Source: Pseudomonas fluorescens
GTDB lineage: Bacteria > Pseudomonadota > Gammaproteobacteria > Pseudomonadales > Pseudomonadaceae
DNA: 64,000 nt
Direction of reading: 5' to 3'
Assembly (NCBI RefSeq): GCF_902497875.1
Contig: NZ_CABVHY010000015.1
Location: forward strand, 108,441 to 172,440
In this document: positions 45,567 through 53,831 of the stretch, in pieces
How the letters are laid out: the number at the start of each line of letters is the position of its first letter
Position numbering within the stretch: the stretch's first letter is position 1
Notes under the pieces: model-generated
Databases searched by the model: none
Told to the model about the DNA's origin: nothing
Seen by the model: the letters and a program-made list of their open reading frames with translations, nothing else
Made by a program: the position numbers and the translations under genes

Positions 45567-46780
45567 TGCCAGATCAACACGCGGCTGACACGGTTGTCTT
45601 CAGTTTCGAGGATTTCCAGGCGATAGCGACCGATCTTCAGGCAAACCGCGCTCTCCGGGATGGTTTCCAATGCTTCGGTAACCAGTCCATTGAGGGTTTT
45701 CGGGCCGTCGCTGGGCAGGTGCCAGCCGAGACTCTTGTTCAGTTCGCGGATCGATGCGGCGCCGTCGATCATCAGTCGGCCGTCAGGCTGAGGGTGAATA
45801 TGCGGGTTGTCGAGGCTTTGCTGGCTTTCGAACTCACCGACGATTTCTTCGAGAATGTCTTCGAGGGTAACGATGCCGAGCACCTCGCCATATTCGTCAA
45901 CCACCATGCCCAGGCGCCGCTGTTGTTTGTGGAAGTTCAACAACTGCAGCTGCAGCGGAGTGCTTTCCGGCACGAAGTAAGGTTCGTGGCAAGCTGCCAG
46001 CAAGGCCTCCTTGGTGAGGCTCGCGTCCGGCAACAGATGGCGGATCTGGCGGGTATTGAGCACCGCCTCGACCTGATTGATATCGCTGTGGAACACCGGC
46101 AGACGGGTACGGTTGGAATTCTTCAGCTGTTCGATGATCTCTTCGATCGGGTCGTCCAGATTGATCCCGTCGACTTCACTGCGCGGTACCAGGATGTCAT
46201 TGACCGTGATGTTGTCCAGCGCATGAATGCCGGACAGCAGGTGCGGGCGGCAGGCGGCCTGCTCATGGTCCGGTCCCAAGTCGCGGGTTGGCGCTGGCTC
46301 GTCCTCGCTCTGCTTGACGCTGGACGGTCTGGCGCTCAGCTGGCGCAGGAACAATTGGGCGATGCCGTTGAGCAGCCAGGCGGCGGGATAGAGGATCTTC
46401 AGCGGCACGCCGAGCAGGGCATTGCCTATGCCCAGGATCGCTTCGGGATAACGCGTGGCCAATGTGCGCGGCAGGTAGTCGGCAAAGACCAGCAGGGCGC
46501 AGGTAGCGCTCAGGCAGGCCAGCCACGGTCCGTTTTCCTGCCAATAAGTCAGGGCCAGCAAGGTGCCAATGATCACTGTCAGGACCCGGCACAGGGTGTT
46601 GCACAGAATCAGGCTTTCACGCGGGAAGTTCAGCCTGGCCAGCGGCTTGTCGCTCGAACGCGAGGCGGTGCGCTGGGCCAGCAGATGCTGTTGAGCGACT
46701 TCGATGGCGGTAAACAACCCTGACCATAGAATCAGCAGGGCCAGTACAGCGAGCATCGGCCCGAGGGGCAGGTTATCCAT
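45524..46780 (-). CDS. CorC/HlyC-type membrane protein with CBS domains (YfjD-like)
   Basis: 418 residues. An N-terminal DUF21/CNNM membrane domain with about four helices (residues 5-25, 60-78, 84-104, 118-140) is followed by a CBS pair (about 195-310), with I-L-V-P-R-S near 196 and V-V-D-E-Y-G near 290, and a C-terminal CorC_HlyC domain. Proteins of this group are linked to Mg or Co transport or resistance. The gene lies 12 bp after ypjD, the same pair as in E. coli. The last 13 residues are encoded by a REP arm. Confidence 0.92.
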   Translation of the reverse strand: MDNLPLGPMLAVLALLILWSGLFTAIEVAQQHLLAQRTASRSSDKPLARLNFPRESLILCNTLCRVLTVIIGTLLALTYWQENGPWLACLSATCALLVFADYLPRTLATRYPEAILGIGNALLGVPLKILYPAAWLLNGIAQLFLRQLSARPSSVKQSEDEPAPTRDLGPDHEQAACRPHLLSGIHALDNITVNDILVPRSEVDGINLDDPIEEIIEQLKNSNRTRLPVFHSDINQVEAVLNTRQIRHLLPDASLTKEALLAACHEPYFVPESTPLQLQLLNFHKQQRRLGMVVDEYGEVLGIVTLEDILEEIVGEFESQQSLDNPHIHPQPDGRLMIDGAASIRELNKSLGWHLPSDGPKTLNGLVTEALETIPESAVCLKIGRYRLEILETEDNRVSRVLIWHVAAGEPASLRSTA

Positions 46781-46792
46781 GATTACTGCTCG

Positions 46793-47605
46793 TCAGACAT
46801 GCAGGATGTATTCGCGGACCAGCTTGCTGCCGAAATACGCCAGCATCAGCAGGCAGAAACCGGCAAGGGTCCAGCGAATGGCCTTGTGTCCGCGCCAGCC
46901 GAGGCGGGTGCGGCCCCACAGCAGCACGCTGAAGACGATCCAGGCCAGGAACGCCAGCAGGGTTTTGTGGACCAGGTGCTGGGCGAACAGGTTCTCGACG
47001 AACAGCCAGCCGGAAATCAGCGACAACGACAGCAGCGTCCAGCCGGCCCAGAGGAAGCCGAACAACAGGCTTTCCATGGTTTGCAATGGCGGGAAGTTCT
47101 TGATCAGGCCGGACGGATGCTTGTGCTTGAGCTGGTGATCCTGGATCAGCAGCAGCAAGGCCTGGAACACCGCGATGGTGAACATGCCATAGGCCAGGAT
47201 CGATAGCAGGATGTGCGCCAGAATTCCCGGTGCCTCATCGATCACCTGGACCGTGCCCGACGGCGCGAATTGCGCCAGTAGCACCGTGGCCAGCCCGAGC
47301 GGGAACAGCAATACCAGCAGGTTCTCCACCGGAATCCGCGAGCAGGCCAGCAGCGTCAGGGCAATCACCGCAACGGCAATCAGGCTGGCAGCGTTGAAAA
47401 AGTCCAGCCCCAGGCCGATCGGCGTCATCAGATGGTTGAAAAGACTGGCGCTATGGGTCAGCACGGCGAGGACGCCGAGCGTGACCAGCAGGCGTTTGTT
47501 CGCCTTGGCACCTATGGCCAGACGAGAGCCTTGATAGAGGGTCGCAGCGGCATATAAGCAGGCGGCGGCGAGGGCGGTTAGCAAACTGGGTGACAAGGGG
47601 AGCAT
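46793..47605 (-). CDS. ypjD: Inner-membrane protein YpjD, CcsA-like cytochrome c assembly fold
   Basis: 270 residues with eight predicted membrane helices. It resembles the cytochrome c assembly (CcsA/CcmC-like) family; the conserved His residues H-I-L-L-S and H-K-T-L are present near 130 and 220. From memory, YpjD/YfjD pairs next to ffh occur widely and have been linked to metal homeostasis. The ATG at 47605 was chosen; the open frame runs 58 codons further but is not conserved. It is divergent from ffh. Confidence 0.85.
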   Translation of the reverse strand: MLPLSPSLLTALAAACLYAAATLYQGSRLAIGAKANKRLLVTLGVLAVLTHSASLFNHLMTPIGLGLDFFNAASLIAVAVIALTLLACSRIPVENLLVLLFPLGLATVLLAQFAPSGTVQVIDEAPGILAHILLSILAYGMFTIAVFQALLLLIQDHQLKHKHPSGLIKNFPPLQTMESLLFGFLWAGWTLLSLSLISGWLFVENLFAQHLVHKTLLAFLAWIVFSVLLWGRTRLGWRGHKAIRWTLAGFCLLMLAYFGSKLVREYILHV

Positions 47606-47815
47606 AAATCCTGTTAGGCAAGCCCGAAAGGCCCTGAGTTTGGCATAGAACCCACATGACACGAAAGACCACAGAACCAGACAGCGAGGTGTCCGCCGGC
47701 CCCAGTCTTCGCTATAATCCGCGACCTGCCCACGCCGCAGGCTCGCCGAGCACACGTTTTTCACGGGCTGGGCCGCCATTACCTCGGTCTACTATAGGGC
47801 CTGAAAGGATCGCGC

Positions 47816-49192
47816 ATGTTTGAAAACCTAACCGACCGTCTCTCGCAGACGCTGCGCCATGTCACCGGCAAGGCCAAGCTGACCGAGGACAATATCAAAG
47901 ACACCCTGCGTGAAGTGCGCATGGCGTTGCTCGAAGCTGACGTCGCCTTGCCGGTGGTCAAAGACTTCGTCCATGCGGTCAAGGAGCGCGCTGTCGGCAC
48001 CGAGGTGTCGCGCAGCCTGACGCCGGGCCAGGCCTTCGTGAAGATCGTTCAGGCCGAACTCGAAAGCCTGATGGGCGCGGCCAACGAAGACCTGAATCTG
48101 AGCGCCGTGCCGCCAGCCGTGGTGTTGATGGCCGGTCTGCAAGGTGCGGGTAAAACCACCACCGTCGGCAAACTTGCGCGTTTCCTCAAAGAGCGCAAGA
48201 AGAAGAGCGTGATGGTGGTCTCGGCGGACGTCTACCGTCCGGCGGCGATCAAACAGCTGGAAATGCTCGCCGGTGAAGTCGGCGTAACCTTCTTTCCGTC
48301 CGATCTGAGCCAGAAGCCGGTGGCGATCGCTGAAGCGGCGATCAAGGAAGCCCGACTCAAATTCATCGACGTGGTCATCGTCGATACCGCTGGTCGTCTG
48401 CACATCGACGAAGAGATGATGGGCGAGATCAAAGCCCTGCATGCGGCGATCAAACCGGTCGAAACGCTGTTCGTGGTCGACGCCATGACCGGCCAGGATG
48501 CCGCCAACACGGCCAAAGCCTTTGGCGATGCACTGCCGCTGACAGGTGTGATCCTGACCAAGGTCGACGGTGACGCCCGTGGCGGTGCCGCGCTGTCGGT
48601 TCGCGCAATCACCGGCAAGCCGATCAAGTTCATCGGTATGGGCGAGAAGAGCGATGCGCTCGAACCGTTCCACCCGGAGCGGATCGCTTCGCGTATTCTT
48701 GGCATGGGCGACGTGCTCAGCCTTATCGAACAGGCCGAACAGACCCTCGATAAAGACAAAGCCGACAAGCTTGCCAAAAAGCTGAAGAAAGGTAAGGGCT
48801 TCGATCTCGAAGATTTCCGCGATCAGCTGCAACAAATGAAGAACATGGGTGGCCTCGGCGGCCTGATGGACAAGCTGCCGAACATCGGCGGAGTGAATCT
48901 GGCGCAGATGGGCAATGCCCAGGGCGCGGCAGAGAAACAGTTCAAGCAGATGGAAGCCATCATCAATTCCATGACCCCGGCCGAGCGCCGCGACCCTGAG
49001 CTGATCAGCGGTTCGCGCAAACGTCGGATCGCCATGGGTTCCGGCACTCAGGTGCAGGACATCGGTCGCTTGATCAAGCAGCACAAGCAGATGCAGAAGA
49101 TGATGAAAAAATTCTCCGCCAAAGGCGGAATGGCGAAAATGATGCGCGGCATGGGCGGAATGTTGCCCGGCGGCGGTATGCCGAAAAGGTAA
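47816..49192 (+). CDS. ffh: Signal recognition particle protein Ffh
   Basis: 458 residues. N domain, then GTPase domain with P-loop G-L-Q-G-A-G-K-T-T-T near residue 107, D-T-A-G-R-L near 190 and T-K-V-D-G-D near 248, and a Met-rich M domain with the G-S-G motif near 405 and several M-M-K repeats that bind 4.5S RNA and signal peptides. It targets nascent membrane proteins. The ATG at 47816 follows GAAAGGATC. The tail ends in a Gly/Met-rich stretch. Confidence 0.98.
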   Translation: MFENLTDRLSQTLRHVTGKAKLTEDNIKDTLREVRMALLEADVALPVVKDFVHAVKERAVGTEVSRSLTPGQAFVKIVQAELESLMGAANEDLNLSAVPPAVVLMAGLQGAGKTTTVGKLARFLKERKKKSVMVVSADVYRPAAIKQLEMLAGEVGVTFFPSDLSQKPVAIAEAAIKEARLKFIDVVIVDTAGRLHIDEEMMGEIKALHAAIKPVETLFVVDAMTGQDAANTAKAFGDALPLTGVILTKVDGDARGGAALSVRAITGKPIKFIGMGEKSDALEPFHPERIASRILGMGDVLSLIEQAEQTLDKDKADKLAKKLKKGKGFDLEDFRDQLQQMKNMGGLGGLMDKLPNIGGVNLAQMGNAQGAAEKQFKQMEAIINSMTPAERRDPELISGSRKRRIAMGSGTQVQDIGRLIKQHKQMQKMMKKFSAKGGMAKMMRGMGGMLPGGGMPKR

Positions 49193-49342
49193 AATTTTCG
49201 CGTCGACAGTCATGTCGGCGCTGCCCCACACGGACGTGGGATCTCCAGCAAACCCGCGCTTGGCGGGAGCTGACCTGCCGTTGTTCGCAACGGCTCTATA
49301 GCAAATCTTGATGGCATGCCGATAGGCGCCAGAAAAAGACAT

Positions 49343-49370
49343 TTGCAAATGTCCGGATATTCCTTAGAAT
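49343..49370 (+). promoter_or_regulatory. Candidate promoter of the rpsP operon
   Basis: TTGCAA at 49343-49348, a 16-base spacer and TAGAAT at 49365-49370. Transcription would start near 49378, giving a leader of about 65 bases to rpsP. The ffh-rpsP gap (250 bp) otherwise contains small hairpins but no gene. Confidence 0.5.
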
Positions 49371-49442
49371 ATGCGGCCTTTCGGGCACCTATGCCCGCTG
49401 TGCATTTAGATTTGCAGCACCGACTACAGGAACGATGTTCAC

Positions 49443-49694
49443 ATGCTAACAATCCGTCTTGCCCTTGGCGGCTCCAAAAAGCGCCCGTTTTACCACTTGA
49501 CCGTGACCGACAGCCGCAACCCACGCGACGGTTCGCACAAAGAACAAGTTGGTTTCTTCAACCCGATCGCTCGTGGTCAAGAAGTCCGCCTGTCCGTGAA
49601 CCAAGAGCGCGTAGCCTACTGGCTGAGCGTTGGTGCACAACCTTCTGAGCGTGTTGCTCAGTTGTTGAAGGATTCGGCTAAGGCTGCGGCCTGA
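49443..49694 (+). CDS. rpsP: 30S ribosomal protein S16
   Basis: 83 residues. The N-terminus M-L-T-I-R-L-A-L-G-G-S-K-K-R-P-F-Y is diagnostic of S16, followed by the V-G-F-F-N-P motif and V-x-x-W-L-x-x-G-A-Q-P-S. First gene of the rpsP-rimM-trmD-rplS operon; rimM begins 5 bp after its stop. Confidence 0.98.
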   Translation: MLTIRLALGGSKKRPFYHLTVTDSRNPRDGSHKEQVGFFNPIARGQEVRLSVNQERVAYWLSVGAQPSERVAQLLKDSAKAAA

Positions 49695-49699
49695 GCAAT

Positions 49700-50239
49700 A
49701 TGAACGCGACGCCTGCCATTGCTGATGATTTGATCGTTATCGGCAAGATTTACTCCATTCATGGCGTTCGCGGCGAGGTGAAGGTCTTTTCCTTTACCGA
49801 TCCGATTGGAAACCTGTTGGATTACAAGACCTGGACGCTCAAGCGCGAAGGCGATGTACGACAGGTAGAGCTGGTCAGTGGCCGTGTACATAACGGCAAG
49901 TTTCTGGTCACAAAGCTCAAGGGTCTCGATGACCGTGAAGAAGCTCGTCTTCTGGCCGGTTTTGAAATCTGCGTGCCGCGTAACCTGTTTCCTGATCTGA
50001 CCGACGGCGAGTACTACTGGTACCAGCTGGAAGGCCTCAAGGTTATTGACCAACTCGGGCAATTGCTCGGGAAGATCGATCACCTGCTGGAGACCGGCTC
50101 GAATGATGTAATGGTGGTCAAGCCTTGCGCTGGCAGCCTGGATGATCGCGAACGCCTGTTGCCCTATACCGAGCAATGCGTGTTGGCCGTCGACCTGGCA
50201 GCGGGCGAGATGAAGGTGGAATGGGATGCGGACTTCTAA
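49700..50239 (+). CDS. rimM: 16S rRNA processing protein RimM
   Basis: 179 residues. The N-terminal RimM domain has I-G-K-I-Y-S-I-H-G-V-R-G-E-V-K-V near residue 14. The PRC-barrel C-terminal domain contains E-Y-Y-W-Y-Q-L-E-G-L near 107 and the end E-W-D-A-D-F. It binds S19 and assists 30S head assembly. It sits between rpsP and trmD. Confidence 0.96.
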   Translation: MNATPAIADDLIVIGKIYSIHGVRGEVKVFSFTDPIGNLLDYKTWTLKREGDVRQVELVSGRVHNGKFLVTKLKGLDDREEARLLAGFEICVPRNLFPDLTDGEYYWYQLEGLKVIDQLGQLLGKIDHLLETGSNDVMVVKPCAGSLDDRERLLPYTEQCVLAVDLAAGEMKVEWDADF

Positions 50240-50241
50240 GC

Positions 50242-50994
50242 GTGGCTAACTTGCGCGTAGAAGTGATCAGTTTGTTTCCCGAGATGTTCTCCGCCATCAG
50301 CGAGTACGGCATCACCAGTCGTGCGGTGAAACAGGGGCTCTTGCAGCTGACCTGTTGGAATCCGCGAGACTACACGACGGATCGACATCACACTGTGGAC
50401 GATCGCCCATTTGGCGGTGGTCCGGGCATGGTGATGAAGATCAAGCCCCTGGAAGATGCTCTGGTTCAGGCCAGGCAGGCAGCCGGGGAGGCGGCGAAGG
50501 TAATTTACCTGTCGCCCCAAGGCCGTCGATTGAATCAGTCGGCGGTACGCGAGTTGGCGAATGAGGAAGCATTAATCCTGATTGCCGGTCGCTATGAAGG
50601 CATTGACGAGCGATTTATTGAAGCTCATGTCGATGAAGAGTGGTCAATTGGCGACTATGTACTGTCCGGTGGCGAGCTGCCGGCGATGGTCCTGATAGAT
50701 GCGGTTACACGACTGCTGCCTGGAGCTTTAGGGCATGCGGACTCCGCCGAGGAAGATTCCTTTACGGATGGTCTGCTGGATTGCCCGCATTACACCCGAC
50801 CGGAGGTGTATGCGGATCAGCGTGTTCCCGACGTGTTGCTTAGTGGCAACCACGCACATATCCGGCGTTGGCGTTTACAGCAGTCCCTTGGTAGGACCTC
50901 TGAACGACGCGCCGATCTTCTGGAAAGCCGCTCGCTTTCTGGAGAAGAGAAGAAGCTGCTCGAGGAATACATCCGCGAGCGGGACGATAGTTAA
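50242..50994 (+). CDS. trmD: tRNA (guanine-N1)-methyltransferase TrmD
   Basis: 250 residues, SPOUT class. The trefoil-knot SAM site is seen in Y-L-S-P-Q-G-R near residue 90, I-A-G-R-Y-E-G-I-D-E-R near 117 and S-I-G-D-Y-V-L-S-G-G-E near 137. P-F-G-G-G-P-G-M-V-M lies near 55. It methylates G37 of tRNAs reading CNN codons. The start is GTG at 50242, two bases after the rimM stop; homologues begin M-A-N-L-R-V-E-V-I-S-L-F-P. The frame is open upstream into rimM. Confidence 0.97.
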   Translation: MANLRVEVISLFPEMFSAISEYGITSRAVKQGLLQLTCWNPRDYTTDRHHTVDDRPFGGGPGMVMKIKPLEDALVQARQAAGEAAKVIYLSPQGRRLNQSAVRELANEEALILIAGRYEGIDERFIEAHVDEEWSIGDYVLSGGELPAMVLIDAVTRLLPGALGHADSAEEDSFTDGLLDCPHYTRPEVYADQRVPDVLLSGNHAHIRRWRLQQSLGRTSERRADLLESRSLSGEEKKLLEEYIRERDDS

Positions 50995-51039
50995 CAACGT
51001 ATCGATGGTAGATCCGACGATTTACCTTAGGAGCACAGC

Positions 51040-51390
51040 ATGACTAACAAAATCATTCTTGCACTCGAAGCAGAGCAGATGACCAAAGAGATCCCTACCT
51101 TTGCCCCGGGCGACACTATTGTCGTTCAGGTGAAAGTGAAGGAAGGCGACCGTTCGCGTCTGCAAGCGTTCGAAGGCGTAGTAATCGCCAAGCGTAACCG
51201 TGGTGTGAACAGTGCTTTCACTGTTCGTAAAATCTCCAACGGTGTTGGCGTAGAGCGTACTTTCCAGACCTACAGCCCGCAAATCGACAGCATGGCCGTT
51301 AAACGTCGCGGTGACGTACGTAAAGCCAAGCTGTACTACCTGCGTGACCTGTCCGGTAAAGCAGCTCGCATCAAGGAAAAACTGGCTTAA
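51040..51390 (+). CDS. rplS: 50S ribosomal protein L19
   Basis: 116 residues. The L19 signature is visible: [15 protein letters not shown] near residue 20, [12 protein letters not shown], and [14 protein letters not shown]. It lies at the 30S-50S interface. Last gene of the operon; an intrinsic terminator follows 20 bp after its stop. Confidence 0.98.
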
Positions 51391-51409
51391 GTCCAGCTTT
51401 TCGATGCAA

Positions 51410-51437
51410 AAAAAGGCAGCCTGCGGGCTGCCTTTTT
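51410..51437 (+). terminator. Intrinsic terminator after rplS
   Basis: AAAAAGGCAGCC pairs with GGCTGCCTTTTT around TGCG (12 bp, ending in five T). It is a canonical rho-independent terminator. Confidence 0.9.
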
Positions 51438-51537
51438 GTTGCCCGTTTTTTGTCTTTTTCGATCCTGGCGAGGTTACCCAGAGATTTTCAGCGTGTGCGA
51501 GAACGCCAGGATCGTCCGAACGCGGCCCGAACCTGCT

Positions 51538-51614
51538 GCAGCTCCTACGCCGACCGCGTTCCCCGTCGATTCACCGATCCCCCTCGTAGGAGCTGCCGCA
51601 GGCTGCGATCTTTT
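51538..51614. repeat. Degraded REP doublet, family A (third copy)
   Basis: The right arm (51586-51614) is intact and matches the elements at 25961 and 42144. The left arm is reduced to GCAGCTCCTAC at 51538-51548 with a mutated CTGCTGCAG in place of the outer core. It occupies part of the 358-bp gap between rplS and xerD, which otherwise shows no gene. Confidence 0.75.
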
Positions 51615-51748
51615 GATCTTGGGGCCGGACGATTTTTTTGCGGACTCTCCCTGTTCCTTGAAACAACTGGCTATGAAAGACTAGAGCCCATCAACCCGTT
51701 TCACTGTCTGTTCACGCGCGGCCTTGAGCTAGCGAATCCTGAGTGCTC

Positions 51749-52645
51749 ATGCCTGCCATCGACCATCCCCTGATAGACCAGTTTCTCGATGCCTTATGGC
51801 TGGAAAAAGGCCTTGCCGAAAATACCCGTAATGCCTATCGCAGTGATCTTGCGCTGTTCAACGGCTGGCTGCAGGAGCAGGGCCTGGAGTTGATCAACGC
51901 CGGTCGCGAACTGATCCTCGATCACCTCGCCTGGCGTCTTGAGCAAGCCTATAAGCCGCGTTCCACAGCGCGTTTTCTCTCGGGCGTGCGTGGCTTTTAT
52001 CGGTACTTGCTACGGGAAAAGCTGATTGCGCTCGATCCAACCTTACAGATCGATATGCCACAGCTGGGCAGGCCATTGCCCAAGTCCTTGTCTGAAGCCG
52101 ATGTCGAAGCGCTGCTGGCGGCGCCGGATGTGAGTGAGGTCATCGGTCAGCGTGATCGCGCCATGCTCGAAGTGCTGTATGCATGTGGCCTGCGGGTGAC
52201 CGAACTGATCAGCCTGACCCTGGAGCAAGTCAATTTGCGCCAGGGCGTGCTGCGAGTGATGGGCAAGGGCAGCAAGGAACGGCTGGTGCCGATGGGCGAG
52301 GAGGCGATCGTCTGGGTCGAACGTTATATGCGCGACGCTCGCGACGAGCTGCTGGGCGGGCGCCCCAGCGATGTGCTGTTTCCCAGTCAGCGCGGCGAGC
52401 AGATGACCCGGCAAACGTTCTGGCACCGGATCAAGCGCCAGGCAAAGGTCGCCGGGATCGGCAAATCCCTGTCTCCGCATACCTTGCGCCATGCCTTTGC
52501 CACCCATCTGCTCAATCACGGCGCTGATCTGCGGGTGGTGCAGATGCTGCTCGGCCATAGCGATCTGTCTACCACCCAGATCTACACCCACGTCGCCCGT
52601 GCCCGTTTGCAAGACCTGCACGCCAAACACCACCCGCGCGGGTAA
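51749..52645 (+). CDS. xerD: Site-specific tyrosine recombinase XerD
   Basis: 298 residues, the same length as E. coli XerD. The SAM-like N-terminal DNA-binding domain (about 1-100) precedes the catalytic domain. Catalytic residues can be assigned: Arg149, Lys173, His244, Arg247, His270 and the nucleophile Tyr279 (T-Q-I-Y-T-H). With XerC it resolves chromosome dimers at dif. The ATG at 51749 was taken; a GTG two codons earlier is possible. The cluster position between rplS and dsbC matches P. aeruginosa. Confidence 0.96.
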   Translation: MPAIDHPLIDQFLDALWLEKGLAENTRNAYRSDLALFNGWLQEQGLELINAGRELILDHLAWRLEQAYKPRSTARFLSGVRGFYRYLLREKLIALDPTLQIDMPQLGRPLPKSLSEADVEALLAAPDVSEVIGQRDRAMLEVLYACGLRVTELISLTLEQVNLRQGVLRVMGKGSKERLVPMGEEAIVWVERYMRDARDELLGGRPSDVLFPSQRGEQMTRQTFWHRIKRQAKVAGIGKSLSPHTLRHAFATHLLNHGADLRVVQMLLGHSDLSTTQIYTHVARARLQDLHAKHHPRG

Positions 52646-52670
52646 CTGGATATTGAAATGATGCAACCTA

Positions 52671-52799
52671 TAGCAGCTGCCGCAGGCTGCGTTCGGCTGC
52701 GCAGCAGTCGTAAATCCTGTACCCGCGGATTAATTGAAACACCGTAGCGCCTGATTTCACGACTGCTGCGCAGCCGAACGCAGGCTTCGCCAGCTGCTA
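52671..52799. repeat. Long REP-like doublet, family E
   Basis: The left arm 52671-52711 (TAGCAGCTGCCGCAGGCTGC onward) is inverted in the right arm 52760-52799 with few mismatches; a core GGCTGCGCAGCAGTCGT is perfectly complementary. It is related to the element at 45423-45566. It fills much of the 318-bp xerD-dsbC gap; no gene is seen there. Confidence 0.78.
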
Positions 52800-52963
52800 C
52801 GAAAAGCGAATCTGCGTTGATCCGCAGGTGTCTTGCGTCAGCCGCAGTCGGCCCCGCAAGGCTTATGTGATAGGCTTTGCCGGTTTGCACAGTGGGCGGC
52901 TAAAACCCGGAGTTTCAATATCGGCGTTCCAACCGTCCCATTTGTCCGCCTTCAGGAGTTCCC

Positions 52964-53695
52964 ATGCGCGTGACCCAGATTTTCGCCGCCGCAGCCATTG
53001 CGTTGGTCAGTACCTTTGCGGTGGCCGATCAGGCCGCCGAGCAAGCTATTCGCAAGAGCCTCGAAAACCTGCAACTCGACGTGCCAGTCGATACCATCAG
53101 TGCCAGCCCGTTGGCCGGCTTGTATGAAGTCAAACTCAAAGGCAGTCGTGTGCTGTATGCCAGTGCCGACGGCCAGTTCGTCATGCAGGGTTACATGTTC
53201 CAGCTCAAGGACGGCAAACCGGTCAACCTGACTGAAAAAACCGAGCGTCTGGGCGTTTCCAAGTTGATTAACGGCATCCCTGTCGCTGAAACTGTGGTTT
53301 ATCCGGCCATCGGCGAAACCAAGTCGCACATCACGGTATTTACTGACACCACTTGCCCGTACTGCCACAAGCTGCATGCCGAAGTGCCTGAGCTGAACAA
53401 AATGGGTATTGAAGTACGCTATGTCGCTTTCCCCCGTCAGGGCCTGGGTTCGCCGGGTGACGAGCAGCTGCAGGCCGTCTGGTGCTCGAAAGACAGGAAA
53501 GCGGCCATGGACAAAATGGTCGACGGCACGGAAATCAAGGCAGCCAAGTGCGCCAATCCGGTTTCCAAACAGTTTGAAATCGGTCAGTCCATTGGTGTAA
53601 ACGGTACACCGGCCATCGTTTTAGCCGATGGCCAAGTTATTCCGGGCTATCAGCCTGCGCCACAAGTCGCCAAACTGGCATTGGGTGCGAAATAA
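52964..53695 (+). CDS. dsbC: Thiol:disulfide isomerase DsbC
   Basis: 243 residues. A signal peptide ends near residue 21 (A-V-A / D-Q), so it acts in the periplasm. An N-terminal dimerisation domain precedes the thioredoxin-fold catalytic domain with C-P-Y-C at 131-134 and a second, structural Cys pair (W-C-S-K and K-C-A-N). It repairs wrongly formed disulfides, kept reduced by DsbD. CAGGAG precedes the ATG. Confidence 0.95.
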   Translation: MRVTQIFAAAAIALVSTFAVADQAAEQAIRKSLENLQLDVPVDTISASPLAGLYEVKLKGSRVLYASADGQFVMQGYMFQLKDGKPVNLTEKTERLGVSKLINGIPVAETVVYPAIGETKSHITVFTDTTCPYCHKLHAEVPELNKMGIEVRYVAFPRQGLGSPGDEQLQAVWCSKDRKAAMDKMVDGTEIKAAKCANPVSKQFEIGQSIGVNGTPAIVLADGQVIPGYQPAPQVAKLALGAK

Positions 53696-53765
53696 TCCTG
53701 CATCGTCACGCTAAGCCGTTGACGATCATGGTGCGGTGACAGCGGTCATCGTTCCATTAATAGAG

Positions 53766-53817
53766 AGCCGCGCGTTGTGCGGCTGTTTTCCACGGCCGAC
53801 CTTGAGTCGGCCGTTTC
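53766..53817 (+). terminator. Tandem hairpins between dsbC and hom
   Basis: First: AGCCGC-GCGTTGT-GCGGCT then GTTTT (53766-53789). Second: ACGGCCGAC-CTTGA-GTCGGCCGT then TTTC (53792-53817). The second ends 15 bases before the hom start, so it may end dsbC transcription or attenuate hom. Confidence 0.6.
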
Positions 53818-53831
53818 ATGGGGAGTTCACA

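Noticed and set aside
51436..51773. Overlapping small open frames between rplS and xerD
   Set aside because: They pass through a REP remnant and have no ribosome sites or recognisable protein features.
53736..53831. N-terminal extension of homoserine dehydrogenase
   Set aside because: The upstream frame runs through two stem-loops and has no homology-like sequence. The GTG at 53832 has a good ribosome site and gives the standard length.
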